Assembly (NCBI GenBank): GCA_963210315.1
Contig: OY723261.1
Span: forward strand, 1,488,001 to 1,552,000
Length of the DNA stretch: 64,000 nt
Reading direction: 5' to 3'
DNA from: Rhynchopus euleeides
Lineage: Eukaryota; Euglenozoa; Diplonemea; Diplonemida; Diplonemidae
Shown here piece by piece: positions 51,333 through 60,409 of the stretch. Below the pieces are notes generated by a model. The model made no database searches, was not told where the DNA came from, and saw nothing but the letters and a program-made list of their open reading frames with translations. How positions within the stretch are numbered: position 1 is the first letter of the stretch; every line of letters begins with the position of its first letter. Position numbers and translations under genes: made by a program.

Positions 51333-52446
51333 CAGGGGTGTAAATAAGGCCGACTCCCGACTCCCGACTCGCGCCGGATTTTTTGGGATTGGGAGGGTTG
51401 CCTTGCTTCCCTTAGGGAATGTGCGGTATTAGGCACCCCATGGCCAAAATGACCCCACTGCGATCCGCACAGACTCCAAATATTCAAAAGAAAGGGTTTT
51501 TGGAACACCCGAGGAGGGGGGGTCCCGATGGGTGGGTGGGGGTGTAGGGGTCCCGCTGGGTGGGACATGGTGTGTGCCTCCCAGTCATCTTCTTCATTAC
51601 CGGTCTCTGAACTGGGGTGAGTTCATTGCCAAACCACTGCTGTGAATACGGCGCCCCTTTCCCGCCCCTTTTGCCAGATCCTGGCAGCTCCCAAGAAGAG
51701 TTGTGTTCCGCCCCCATCAGGTGGTTGAGCATACCGCAGCGCACACGTGCACACCCACACACACTCCACACAGATGCGTCACACATGTGACGCAACTGTT
51801 GCGACACACAACATGCCTCAGGTAGAGGCAGTAGTGTTTGACTCACAGCCAACATAGCTCTCAGTGGGGCCGTGGATGGTGTGGATGCATCCATGCATGC
51901 ATCCACGGCATCCAGGGATGCCCGAAAATGTCAAAAAATGGATTTTTGATTTGGCATACAGGCATTCATCCACTGCAGGCAGGCCTGCATGCAGGGCTTC
52001 GGAGCTCCAGGCTGTGTGTGGATGCATCCACAAAATTTGTGGATGCATGCGCTGCATGCACGGGAAATACTGAGAGCTATGCAGCCAAATACTGCTGCCG
52101 TGAGTGAGGTGCTCGCAGCGTGTGGGGCGCTGCGGGCGAAGTGGGGGGTTGGCTGGGACAGCCAACATGGCGCTGTGCGTCGCGTGCTTCTTCGCGGACC
52201 ACCTCGCACGCGGGAAGACCCCGCAAGCGCCGAGTCAGTCCGCCCTGACCGAATGGTGGGCGACTGCTGGAGGGTCCATGGGACTCTCCACGGCAGAGGT
52301 GGCCGTACTACAGGATGCGTGCAGGATTGAGTAGGGTTTGAGACCGCCCGTCCCCCCCAGCCCCCCACCCCAGGTACCTTAGGTGACTGTAAATAACCGA
52401 CTCCCGACTCCCGACTCCTGACCCCCAAACCTTATTTACAGCCCTG
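51333..52446 (+). mobile_element. Non-autonomous hAT derivative, head-to-head with the full copy
   Basis: The ends CAGGGGTGTAAATAAGG and CCTTATTTACAGCCCTG match those of the full element in reverse. It keeps both termini, the 5' flank and about the first 100 transposase codons (for example SALTEWWATAGGSMGLS near 52225-52290), then jumps to the opposite terminus. It is therefore an internal-deletion derivative. C runs flank it (51325-51332 and 52447-52456). Confidence 0.85.
51853..52081. mobile_element. 229-bp MITE inserted in the derivative's transposase remnant
   Basis: The inverted ends CATAGCTCTCAG and CTGAGAGCTATG are flanked by CAGCCAA on both sides (51846-51852, 52082-52088). The intact sequence in the full hAT element lacks the insert and has one CAGCCAA. 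The interior has GGATGCATCC palindromes. It is the youngest layer here. Confidence 0.85.
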
Positions 52447-52456
52447 CCCCCCCCCC

Positions 52457-53540
52457 TGTGCCAATGCATCGCATCGTCATCGCGCTGCCACAGGGATGCA
52501 GGTGCCGAAACTAGAACATCCTCCGACGGAGGAACGCAATCTCGTCGGGGGGTGGGTGTGTGTGTGTATGCGTGGCCACGCTTTGTGTGGGGAGATCCTG
52601 CGCGGACCACACCCCACCTTGTGTATGTGTGTGTGGGAGGGTGAGGTGGGAGGATAGCCCGTATGTGCAGTGGCTTCCCGGTAACGAGTGTTCACCCGTT
52701 CGTTATCACTCATCAATGACCAGCCATCTCGTTGACGAGAAGGCTGTGGTGGGTCGTGTTTTGATGAACCAGAGGCGCCCACGCCCACTGGGGAGGCCAT
52801 GTGCTTGCTGTAGCACTGGCTGGTGTTTGGAGCGCGCCCCTGCATTTGCGGATCAGGCTTGCTTGGTCCAGTGGCTGTTGGGTGGCTTGTTATGATGTAG
52901 CGGTGTAGCGGGGTCACAAAGCCCTCCTCCTTCCCCAGTGGGCCATTGGAGGGAGACTCGCAAGAAGGACCGAAGAGTGGTACTGTGGTGTTCTTTACCC
53001 GTGCCGATGCAAAATCTGCGGGTATTTTCTTCTGTGGCTCAATATATCACAGGGGTCGTGCCGTTTGTTCGGCGGACATCACTACGTGGCAACGGGGTGT
53101 TCTGTCTTGTATTCAGGTTCGATGTGCGGATGAGTGGGGGGGGGGGGGCTAGCCACAGCTGTCGGCAGGTTTGATCGTGGGCTGCACACTGGAGGGAGTT
53201 TGTGCAGGGCAGGGGAGGGGTGGGTATAACGCGCAGTCCGACAAGTGTAATACGCAACCCGGGAAAGATGATCGCGTTGGCGCTCAGACACAGCCACTTT
53301 CTGTTGTTCCGGCGGTCTGTTTGTACACGCACCCGTGCATGTCTGGCGAGCAAGGGTGCAGAAACCAAACAAAGTAGTCATGTCAATGTGTCGAGAAGCC
53401 ACCCTCCTCCACGCCTTGAGAGAATCTGTCCGAGTGCAGGACACGGTCCCAAAGTCACCATGGCATGGAATACACCCCGTCTATTGCTGTGCCGTGAGCG
53501 TGTGACGATCATCATGGTGTGGGTGCGGTCCATTCAGACA
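52457..53540 (+). other. Intergenic, no gene seen
   Basis: GTGTGT-rich and G-rich stretches. Open frames lack support. A G run lies at 53138-53147. Confidence 0.5.
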
Positions 53541-53671
53541 GCCGCCGCAACATGATAACACACATACACACAAATCACTCCAATCCCACGCACCTTGTGT
53601 GCGGACGACGATGCTTCAACATGCACCACCATCTGACTGCACACTCCTGTGCCACCCCTCTGGATGTCTGG

Positions 53672-53710
53672 ACAGTGACGACACAACAGGATCGGTACTA
53701 TCTGACCGCA
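53672..53710 (+). ncRNA. C/D-like unit CD4, copy 2
   Basis: GTGACGA at 53675-53681 and CTGA at 53702-53705. Confidence 0.3.
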
Positions 53711-53859
53711 CTCTGTGCGGGCTGAATACAAAAACCTGAAGAAGATCAAAAGCTTTGTCTGAGTCCGTCTGTGCACTGCTGTGCAGTCCGAAGCTGCAGT
53801 TGCATTGGCAGTTGCTGCCATCTGGGAGGGAAGATGCAACATTATGGTGCACGGCACAC

Positions 53860-53917
53860 CGGGCATGATGACATCGCACATCAGTTCATCTTTGTAGGTT
53901 GGGACAACTGACTCCCC
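53860..53917 (+). ncRNA. C/D-like unit CD3, copy 2
   Basis: ATGATGAC from 53865 and CTGA at 53908-53911. The guide-position bases are identical to copy 1. Confidence 0.45.
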
Positions 53918-54020
53918 ACGGGGACGTGCAGAGGACGCTACAGGATACAACTCCACACTGACCCGCTTGATCAATACCAAGTCACTGGACAGCAGTCCTT
54001 TCACGACACACCTCACCTTC

Positions 54021-54092
54021 AAGAGTTTTGCACACCACCTTCGATCACACCCTTGCGAAGGCTATGCAGGTGACTTGTCCTCTCTGAGATAT
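54021..54092 (+). ncRNA. AGA-box hairpin H1, copy 7
   Basis: A full 72-nt copy ending AGATAT; only the bases after AGA differ. Confidence 0.55.
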
Positions 54093-54187
54093 CGTACATT
54101 GCGGCACACAGCACAATCATACTCACTATCATATCACGCACTCTCGAAGCACTAATCTCGAACATAAAGCACAAGCAATACACCAAA

Positions 54188-54366
54188 CAACGACCGTCAA
54201 TTGGGTTGGGAGGCATCTGTCCCTGTGATGCACAGCTCCCCGCTGGACGTGCTCGGAAAGCAAAGCTGCAGGGCACGCCCTGCTGCGTTACTCATATCCA
54301 TGGCCGCTCTGCGAGTGCCCGCAAGGGACGTGGGCAGCAGCGTCGAACCATGCGTCACACAGTCTC
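54188..54366 (+). repeat. Unit B, copy 4
   Basis: 179 nt, within a longer block shared with 13597-13962 and 59192-59562. Confidence 0.7.
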
Positions 54367-54434
54367 GCGATACCAGCGAATGGCAGTGTTCTGCCACGTC
54401 ACAATACAATACAATAGAACAAGAGGCAGCACGT

Positions 54435-54497
54435 GGTGCAATTCTGCTGGGCACAGCTGTCGGTGCCGTGCTGCAGCGGGAAACATCTCGGAGAATA
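54435..54497 (+). ncRNA. AGA-box hairpin H5, copy 2
   Basis: A full copy. The basal stem strand CACC is CATC here, which still pairs with GGTG through a G-U wobble. Confidence 0.45.
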
Positions 54498-54576
54498 TGA
54501 GGGTGTGTCGGGACGGAGGTGTGTGGGTCAAGGCGGTCATAGCTAGTGGGGACACGTCAAGTGTCTGTTTCACAGC

Positions 54577-54644
54577 AAGAGCTTCGCTCACCACCTTGGA
54601 TCACACGCATGCGAAGGGGAAGCGGGTGATTTGCTCCGAGACAG
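54577..54644 (+). ncRNA. Diverged H1-like hairpin
   Basis: It aligns with H1, and the same CTGTTTCA leader precedes it, but many bases differ. The basal stem becomes GAGC/GCTC, CACC/GGTG is kept, and the end is AGACAG. AGA lies only about 10 nt after the upper stem, so function is uncertain. It lies 100 nt upstream of the Cys-rich gene. Confidence 0.3.
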
Positions 54645-54744
54645 TAGTGTGCAAGGGTGACATTTGTCCGTCAGGAGGAGAGGTTGGGAGTCAAATCACG
54701 TTCAACCACCTACGCACAAAGGTAACAATCACACAAACACAACA

Positions 54745-57492
54745 ATGAAAGCAACGATGTTCCTCCTAGCCATTGGATGCGCGACCTTGGCCCACGCAAG
54801 AGGCGTGTGTGATCGTGCAGCCTTCTGCGGTGGCATCGCAAACAAGGCCTGCAAGACTGGCTACACATGTCTGGATGACCCCGACGACACATGTGATCCC
54901 AATAACGGCGGCCGGGACTGCAGCGGGTGCTGTGTGCGTTTGGTGATCCCTGAGAAGTCTTCGTCTGCTGCCGCATCTGTCGACACATGCACCATGTGCG
55001 GTGGCATTGCCAACATCCAGTGCTCTGCCGGTTTCACCTGCATGGACGACACCCGCGACAACTGCGACCCGGACAACGGCGGGAGGGACTGCAGCGGGTG
55101 CTGCGTGCGTTTCGTTATCCCTGAAACTCCCAAGCCGGCCCCTGTCGACACGTGCACGATGTGCGGCGGCATTGCCAACATCCAGTGCGCTGCTGGTTTC
55201 ACCTGCATGGACGACACACGCGACAACTGCGACCCGAACAACGGCGGGAGGGACTGCAGCGGGTGCTGTGTGCGCCTTGTGATCCCCGAGAAATCTTCGT
55301 CTGCCGCTGCGTCTGTCGACACGTGCACGATGTGCGGTGGCATTGCCAACATCCGGTGCTCTGCCGGTTGGACCTGCATGGACGACACCCGTGACAACTG
55401 CGACCCGAACAACGGCGGGAGGGACTGCAGCGGGTGCTGCGTGCGCCTCGTTATCCCTGAAACTCCCAAGCCGGCTCCTGTCGACACGTGCACGATGTGC
55501 GGCGGCATTGCCAACATCCAGTGCGCTGCTGGCTTCACCTGCATGGACGACACCCGCGACAACTGCGACCCGAACAACGGTGGCCGGGACTGCAGCGGGT
55601 GCTGTGTGCGCCTTGTGATTCCCGAGAAGTCTTCGTCTGCTGCTGCGTCTGTCGACACGTGCACTATGTGCGGCGGCATTGCCAACATCCAGTGCGCTGC
55701 TGGCTTCATCTGCATGGACGACACCCGCGACAACTGCGACCCTAACAACGGCGGGAGGGACTGCAGCGGGTGCTGTGTGCGCCTTGTGATCCCCGAGAAA
55801 TCTTCGTCTGCCGCTGCGTCGGTCGACACGTGCACGATGTGCGGTGGCATTGCCAACATCCAGTGCTCTGCCGGTTGGACCTGCATGGACGACAGCCGTG
55901 ACAACTGCGACCCGAACAACGGTGGCCGGGACTGCAGCGGGTGCTGTGTGCGCCTTGTGATCCCTGAGAAGTCTTCGTCCGCCGCTGCGTCTGTCGACAC
56001 GTGTACGATGTGCGGCGGGATTGCCAACGTACAGTGCTCTGCCGGTTTCACCTGCATGGACGACACCCGTGACAACTGCGACCCCAACAACGGCGGCCGG
56101 GACTGCAGCGGGTGCTGTGTGCGCCTCGTTATCCCTGAAACTCCCAAGCCTGCCCCTGTCGACACGTGCACGATGTGCGGCGGCATTGCCAACATTCAGT
56201 GCGCTGCTGGTTTCACCTGCATGGACGACACCCGCGACAACTGCGACCCGAACGACGGCGGGAGGGACTGCAGCGGGTGCTGTGTGAGTCTGGTGATCCC
56301 TGAGACGTCTTCGTCTGCCGCTGCGTCTGTCGACACGTGCACGATGTGCGGTGGCATTGCCAACATCCAGTGCTCTGCCGGTTGGACCTGCATGGACGAC
56401 ACCCGTGACAACTGCGACCCGAACAACGGCGGGAGGGACTGCAGCGGGTGCTGTGTGCGCCTCGTTATCCCTCAAACTCCCAAGCCGGCTCCTGTCGACA
56501 CGTGCACGATGTGCGGCGGCATTGCCAACATCCAGTGCGACGCTGGTTTCACCTGCATGGACGACACCCGTGACAACTGCGACCCCAACAACGGCGGGAG
56601 GGACTGCAGCGGGTGCTGTGTGCGCCTCGTTATCCCTGAAACTCCCAAGCCGGTCCCTGTCGACACGTGCACTATGTGCGGCGGCATTGCCAGCATCCAG
56701 TGCGCTGCTGGTTTCACCTGCACGGACGACACCCGTGACAACTGCGACCCCAACAACGGCGGGAGGGACTGCAGCGGGTGCTGTGTGCGCCTTGTGATCC
56801 CCGAGAAGTCTTCGTCTGCTGCTCCGTCTGTCGACACGTGCACGATGTGCGGCGGTATTGCCAACATCCAGTGCTCTGCCGGTTGGACCTGCATGGACGA
56901 CACCCGTGACAACTGCGACCCTAACAATGGCGGGAGGGACTGCAGCGGGTGCTGTGTGCGCCTTGTGATCCCTGAGAAGTCTTCGTCTGCCGCTGCGTCT
57001 GTCGACACGTGTACGATGTGCGGCGGCATTGCCAACATCCAGTGCTCTGCAGGTTTCACCTGCATGGACGACACCCGCGACAACTGCGACCCTAACAACG
57101 GTGGGAGGGACTGCAGCGGGTGCTGCGTGCGCCTCGTTATCCCTGAAACTCCCAAGCCGGCCCCTGTCGACACGTGCACGATGTGCGGTGGCATTGCCAA
57201 TATCCAGTGCTCTGCAGGTTTCACCTGCATGGACGACACCCGTGACAACTGCGACCCTAACAACGGCGGGAGGGACTGCAGCGGGTGCTGTGTGCGCCTT
57301 GTGATCCCTGAGAAGTCTTCGTCTGCTGCTGCTGCTGCATCTGTCGACACGTGCACGATGTGCGGTGGCATTGCCAACATCCCGTGCTCTGCCGGTTGGA
57401 CCTGCATGGACGACACCCGCGACAACTGCGACCCTAACAACGGTGGCCGGGACTGCAGCGGGTGCTGTGTGCGTCTCGTCGTCCCGCTTTAG
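54745..57492 (+). CDS. Secreted cysteine-rich repeat protein (complete)
   Basis: A 915-residue single-exon protein. A signal peptide is clear (MKATMFLLAIGCATLAHARG); longer upstream ATGs would bury it. Sixteen eight-cysteine units follow: one diverged (CDRAAFCGG...DDTCDP), then fifteen close copies of CTMCGGIANIQC..G[FW]TCMDDTRDNCDPNNGGRDCSGCCVRLVIPE. Two linker types alternate, ETPKPAPVD and EKSSSAAASVD. Phe or Trp before TC alternates partly in step with the linkers. It is paralogous to 1-3636, whose linkers are Arg/Lys-rich. A cell-surface or secreted structural role is inferred; the Ser/Ala/Pro linkers are plausible glycosylation sites. Confidence 0.93.
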   Translation: MKATMFLLAIGCATLAHARGVCDRAAFCGGIANKACKTGYTCLDDPDDTCDPNNGGRDCSGCCVRLVIPEKSSSAAASVDTCTMCGGIANIQCSAGFTCMDDTRDNCDPDNGGRDCSGCCVRFVIPETPKPAPVDTCTMCGGIANIQCAAGFTCMDDTRDNCDPNNGGRDCSGCCVRLVIPEKSSSAAASVDTCTMCGGIANIRCSAGWTCMDDTRDNCDPNNGGRDCSGCCVRLVIPETPKPAPVDTCTMCGGIANIQCAAGFTCMDDTRDNCDPNNGGRDCSGCCVRLVIPEKSSSAAASVDTCTMCGGIANIQCAAGFICMDDTRDNCDPNNGGRDCSGCCVRLVIPEKSSSAAASVDTCTMCGGIANIQCSAGWTCMDDSRDNCDPNNGGRDCSGCCVRLVIPEKSSSAAASVDTCTMCGGIANVQCSAGFTCMDDTRDNCDPNNGGRDCSGCCVRLVIPETPKPAPVDTCTMCGGIANIQCAAGFTCMDDTRDNCDPNDGGRDCSGCCVSLVIPETSSSAAASVDTCTMCGGIANIQCSAGWTCMDDTRDNCDPNNGGRDCSGCCVRLVIPQTPKPAPVDTCTMCGGIANIQCDAGFTCMDDTRDNCDPNNGGRDCSGCCVRLVIPETPKPVPVDTCTMCGGIASIQCAAGFTCTDDTRDNCDPNNGGRDCSGCCVRLVIPEKSSSAAPSVDTCTMCGGIANIQCSAGWTCMDDTRDNCDPNNGGRDCSGCCVRLVIPEKSSSAAASVDTCTMCGGIANIQCSAGFTCMDDTRDNCDPNNGGRDCSGCCVRLVIPETPKPAPVDTCTMCGGIANIQCSAGFTCMDDTRDNCDPNNGGRDCSGCCVRLVIPEKSSSAAAAASVDTCTMCGGIANIPCSAGWTCMDDTRDNCDPNNGGRDCSGCCVRLVVPL

Positions 57493-58059
57493 TGAGGTTC
57501 TTTTTCCGTTTCCCGCCCAACCCAGACAACGCCAGTATTGTGTCGTTGTCTTGGTTCCCCACCCCTGAGCTTCTTCTGTGGTTTCCGAAACTGCGTCACC
57601 CCTGGTCGCTGTTGTTTTTTCCCTTTTGTCCTCCTTGACCCCTCCCGTCCCACACACACCAAGAAGAAAGCTTGTCACAGTGAAAAAGCAGCGCTTTGGG
57701 TGACAAACGCAATCTACCTTGCCTTGTTGCTATGACTGTGCGCACAATCACACCAACCTTCATCAGGCAAAACACGTGAGGTTTGTTCACCCGGGCTTGG
57801 CGCACAACCAACGCCTTATCTTTTTTTTGCTCTTCCCACCGTGCCAGCGGTGCTGTCGGAGCAGCCTGTATGCGGGGTGTGTCGTTTTTCCTGGCACCCC
57901 TGCATGCCTGACGGATCGACCGGCACCTCTCTGCGCACTGCTGCTGCATGCGCTTTGCCTCTCTTTTGCCGATGAGCAGTGTGACGGCTCAGGCCCCTCG
58001 GAACACTCCGATGACCTGGCGCTGTCCCTCTGTCCCCATGACCTTCGTGTGAGGACGTG
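57493..58059 (+). other. 3' flank of the Cys-rich gene
   Basis: No gene recognised. It does not align clearly with the flank after 3636 until about 58060. Confidence 0.5.
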
Positions 58060-58895
58060 TCGCTTTGATTCCCTTTGCCTTGCAGGCACACTGATGCGCT
58101 GGAGGAGGAGCTGACTGTGCTGTGTGCTGCCTCTGTCTTCGGAGGTTGCCATGCGGTGTCGGCCTCCTATCTACCTGCTTTGTATCGCGTGTGCCCTGCA
58201 CGTTATGCCCCCTCCCCTTGTGCCCTCACCATTGCTGTCCTCTGCAGCACGTTGTCGATGGGAGACTGCCAGAAAAGCTGTTGCTGCCTGCCTGGGTATC
58301 ACCCCATGTGCACGGCGTGCGACGTGAAGAGCAGCCCCTGTACGCGTGCCCCTGCTGAGTGCGCGTGTCGCCGCCAGGTGTTGGTGTTGAGCCGTGTGCC
58401 CTGTGATGTGCCGTAGGCAGTTATCGGATGTGCTGTCCCTGTGCTGCATGTCTGCATGCCCTGTCTGTGGTGTGTCTCTTCCTCAAGCATCCATTTTGTG
58501 TGTGTTGGAGTGTTGATGTTCTTTGCTTTGCTTTGCTTTACCTTGGAGGCACCCTGATGCGCTGGAGAAGGAGCTGACTGTGCCGTGTGCCGCCTCTGTT
58601 TTCGGAGACTGCTGTGCGGTGTCTGACTCCTGTAGCCGTTGCTCGGGTGCCTTGTCTGTGCGTTCACCCGCACGCGTTGTCACTTCTTGCTTTTATGTGT
58701 TCTTGCAAGCATCCTCGCTTCCGTACGAAACCTTCGGTGTGTCTCTGGGCAACTCGCCCACTGGCCCACCTGGACGCATGTCCGACAGCCGCAGTCGCTG
58801 ACCGCAGCAGAAGCCCCACACGCCCCGCCCTGTTGCCTGCCTTGCCTTGCCTGCTGGTGCTGTGCCGCCACACATGAGGAGGACCTGCCACTGCC
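58060..58895 (+). repeat. Copy of the ~0.4-kb downstream repeats
   Basis: It aligns over its length with 4060-4860, including GGGAGACTGCC, CAGGTGTTGGTGTTGAGC and the GCACCCTGATGCGCTGGAGAAG segment. Here one frame (58075-58416) stays open as a Cys-rich 113-aa peptide; the matching frame near 4092 has a stop. Confidence 0.65.
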
Positions 58896-58902
58896 TTGCA
58901 CC

Positions 58903-58992
58903 GTGATGACTCACATACACACACAAATCACTCCAATCCTACGCACCTTGTGTGCGGACGACGATGCTTCAACATGCATCACCATCTGACTG
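58903..58992 (+). ncRNA. Possible C/D-type RNA (unit E), copy at 58.9 kb
   Basis: The same GTGATGA ... CTGA layout as 4866-4955, with one base change near the end. Confidence 0.25.
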
Positions 58993-59039
58993 CACATGCT
59001 GCTGTCTTGTCTCACTTTGTGGGATCCCATGACATCTGC

Positions 59040-59111
59040 AAGAGTTTTGCACACCACCTTCGATCACACCCTTGTGAAGGCTATGCAGGTGACTTGTCCT
59101 CTCTGAGATAG
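59040..59111 (+). ncRNA. AGA-box hairpin H1, copy 8
   Basis: A full 72-nt copy. One base in the apical stem changes C to T, turning a G-C pair into G-U, so the fold is kept. Confidence 0.55.
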
Positions 59112-59191
59112 CGCACGTTGTGTCACACAGCATCATCACAATGATACCACTCACTACTCGATCTAAGCGCTAGTATGAACATAAATCCAAA

Positions 59192-59370
59192 CAACGACCG
59201 TCAATTGGGTTGGGAGGCATCTGTCCCTGTGATGCACAGCTCCCCGCTGGACGTGCTCGGAAAGCAAAGCTGCAGGGCACGCCCTGCTGCGTTACGCATA
59301 TCCATGGCCGCTCTGCGAGTGCCCGCAAGGGACGTGGGCAGCAGCGTCGAACCATGCGTCACACAGTCTC
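59192..59370 (+). repeat. Unit B, copy 5
   Basis: 179 nt, followed by H5 copy 3. Confidence 0.7.
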
Positions 59371-59438
59371 GCGATACCAGCGAATGGCAGTGTTCTGCCA
59401 CGTCACAATACAATACAATAGAACAAGAGGCAGCACGT

Positions 59439-59501
59439 GGTGCAATTCTGCTGGGCACAGCTGTCGGTGCCGTGCTGCAGCGGGAAACACCTCGGAGAAT
59501 A
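59439..59501 (+). ncRNA. AGA-box hairpin H5, copy 3
   Basis: A full 63-nt copy identical to copy 1 in its stems. Confidence 0.45.
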
Positions 59502-59561
59502 TGAGGGTGTGTCGGGACGGAGGTGTGTGGGTCAAGGCGGTCATAGCTAGTGGGGACACGT

Positions 59562-59606
59562 ACGACCATCAGTCGTGTCCACCACCCGTTCCGATCTGCC
59601 GAGATA
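59562..59606 (+). pseudogene. 5S rRNA-like 5' fragment, copy 2
   Basis: The same fragment as at 13964, ending at GATCTGCCGAGA. Confidence 0.35.
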
Positions 59607-59661
59607 TGCGACTGCGATGGTGCAGCATTGGTCACACCACACACAGCCATACAATACGGTG

Positions 59662-59720
59662 GTGTGGATGATGACAACCTTTTCAAGTTCTTGCTTGAGT
59701 GCTTCGGCTCGCTGAGGGCA
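59662..59720 (+). ncRNA. C/D-like unit CD2, copy 4
   Basis: C box GATGATGA at 59667-59674 and D box CTGA at 59712-59715. Confidence 0.4.
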
Positions 59721-59823
59721 GACATCTCGGACAATGGAGTTACCTCTGACACACACAAACCCACACCACACCCACTTCCGCCTTGTGCGGAACACACCAA
59801 GAGTCGAGTGTCTGTTTCATCGT

Positions 59824-59895
59824 AAGAGTTTTGCACACCACCTTCGATCACACCCTTGCGAAGGCTATGCAGGTGACTTGTCCTCTCTGAGATAG
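59824..59895 (+). ncRNA. AGA-box hairpin H1, copy 9
   Basis: A full 72-nt copy ending AGATAG. It follows CD2 as at 9715-9952. Confidence 0.55.
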
Positions 59896-59965
59896 CAGTG
59901 TCTGCAACGCAGGCACTGTGCAGGCGTGCACACATGTGTTCCACACAGCCCTCGTCACGTGCTGA

Positions 59966-60029
59966 CAGTACCTACCTCACCGCCGCAGTGTCTTGTCGCT
60001 GCGGACGGTCCCTTAATGAGTACGAGATT
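59966..60029 (+). ncRNA. AGA-box hairpin H2, copy 3
   Basis: A full copy; the last bases after AGA read TTG instead of TGC. Confidence 0.5.
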
Positions 60030-60130
60030 GAGGAATGGGCAACATATGCAACACACTTGTGCACCCACTCTGCCACATCTTTTGATGATCGTGCACGGCG
60101 TAAAACATGGCGGTCATAGCTAGTGGGGAC

Positions 60131-60175
60131 ACGTACGACCATCAGTCGTGTCCACCACCCGTTCCGATCTGCCCA
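60131..60175 (+). pseudogene. 5S rRNA-like 5' fragment, copy 3
   Basis: The third fragment, again preceded by GTCATAGCTAGTGGGGACAC and ending at GATCTGCC. Confidence 0.35.
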
Positions 60176-60409
60176 GAGCTACGATGATTCTCCCCCCATT
60201 GACGGGATGTCAGCGCCTCTTGGTTTCCATTGAGCATGACCCGCGGGGTCCCGCCGACCCGCGGCACACCATACACACCCCACCCTTCTACCAACCTGCA
60301 GGTGTCTGAGCACGGCCGTGGCCTGCTCGCCACACACCCGTGTTGCCGTGCGTACCCATCCCCGCGGTGCCCTGCGCCGCAACCTCTGTCGTGTGACCGG
60401 CAGGGGAGT

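Larger units (their letters stand above)
53669..53963 (+). repeat. Unit D, copy 2
   Basis: Almost identical to 17197-17490 across the whole unit, on the same strand although 36 kb away. Confidence 0.7.
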
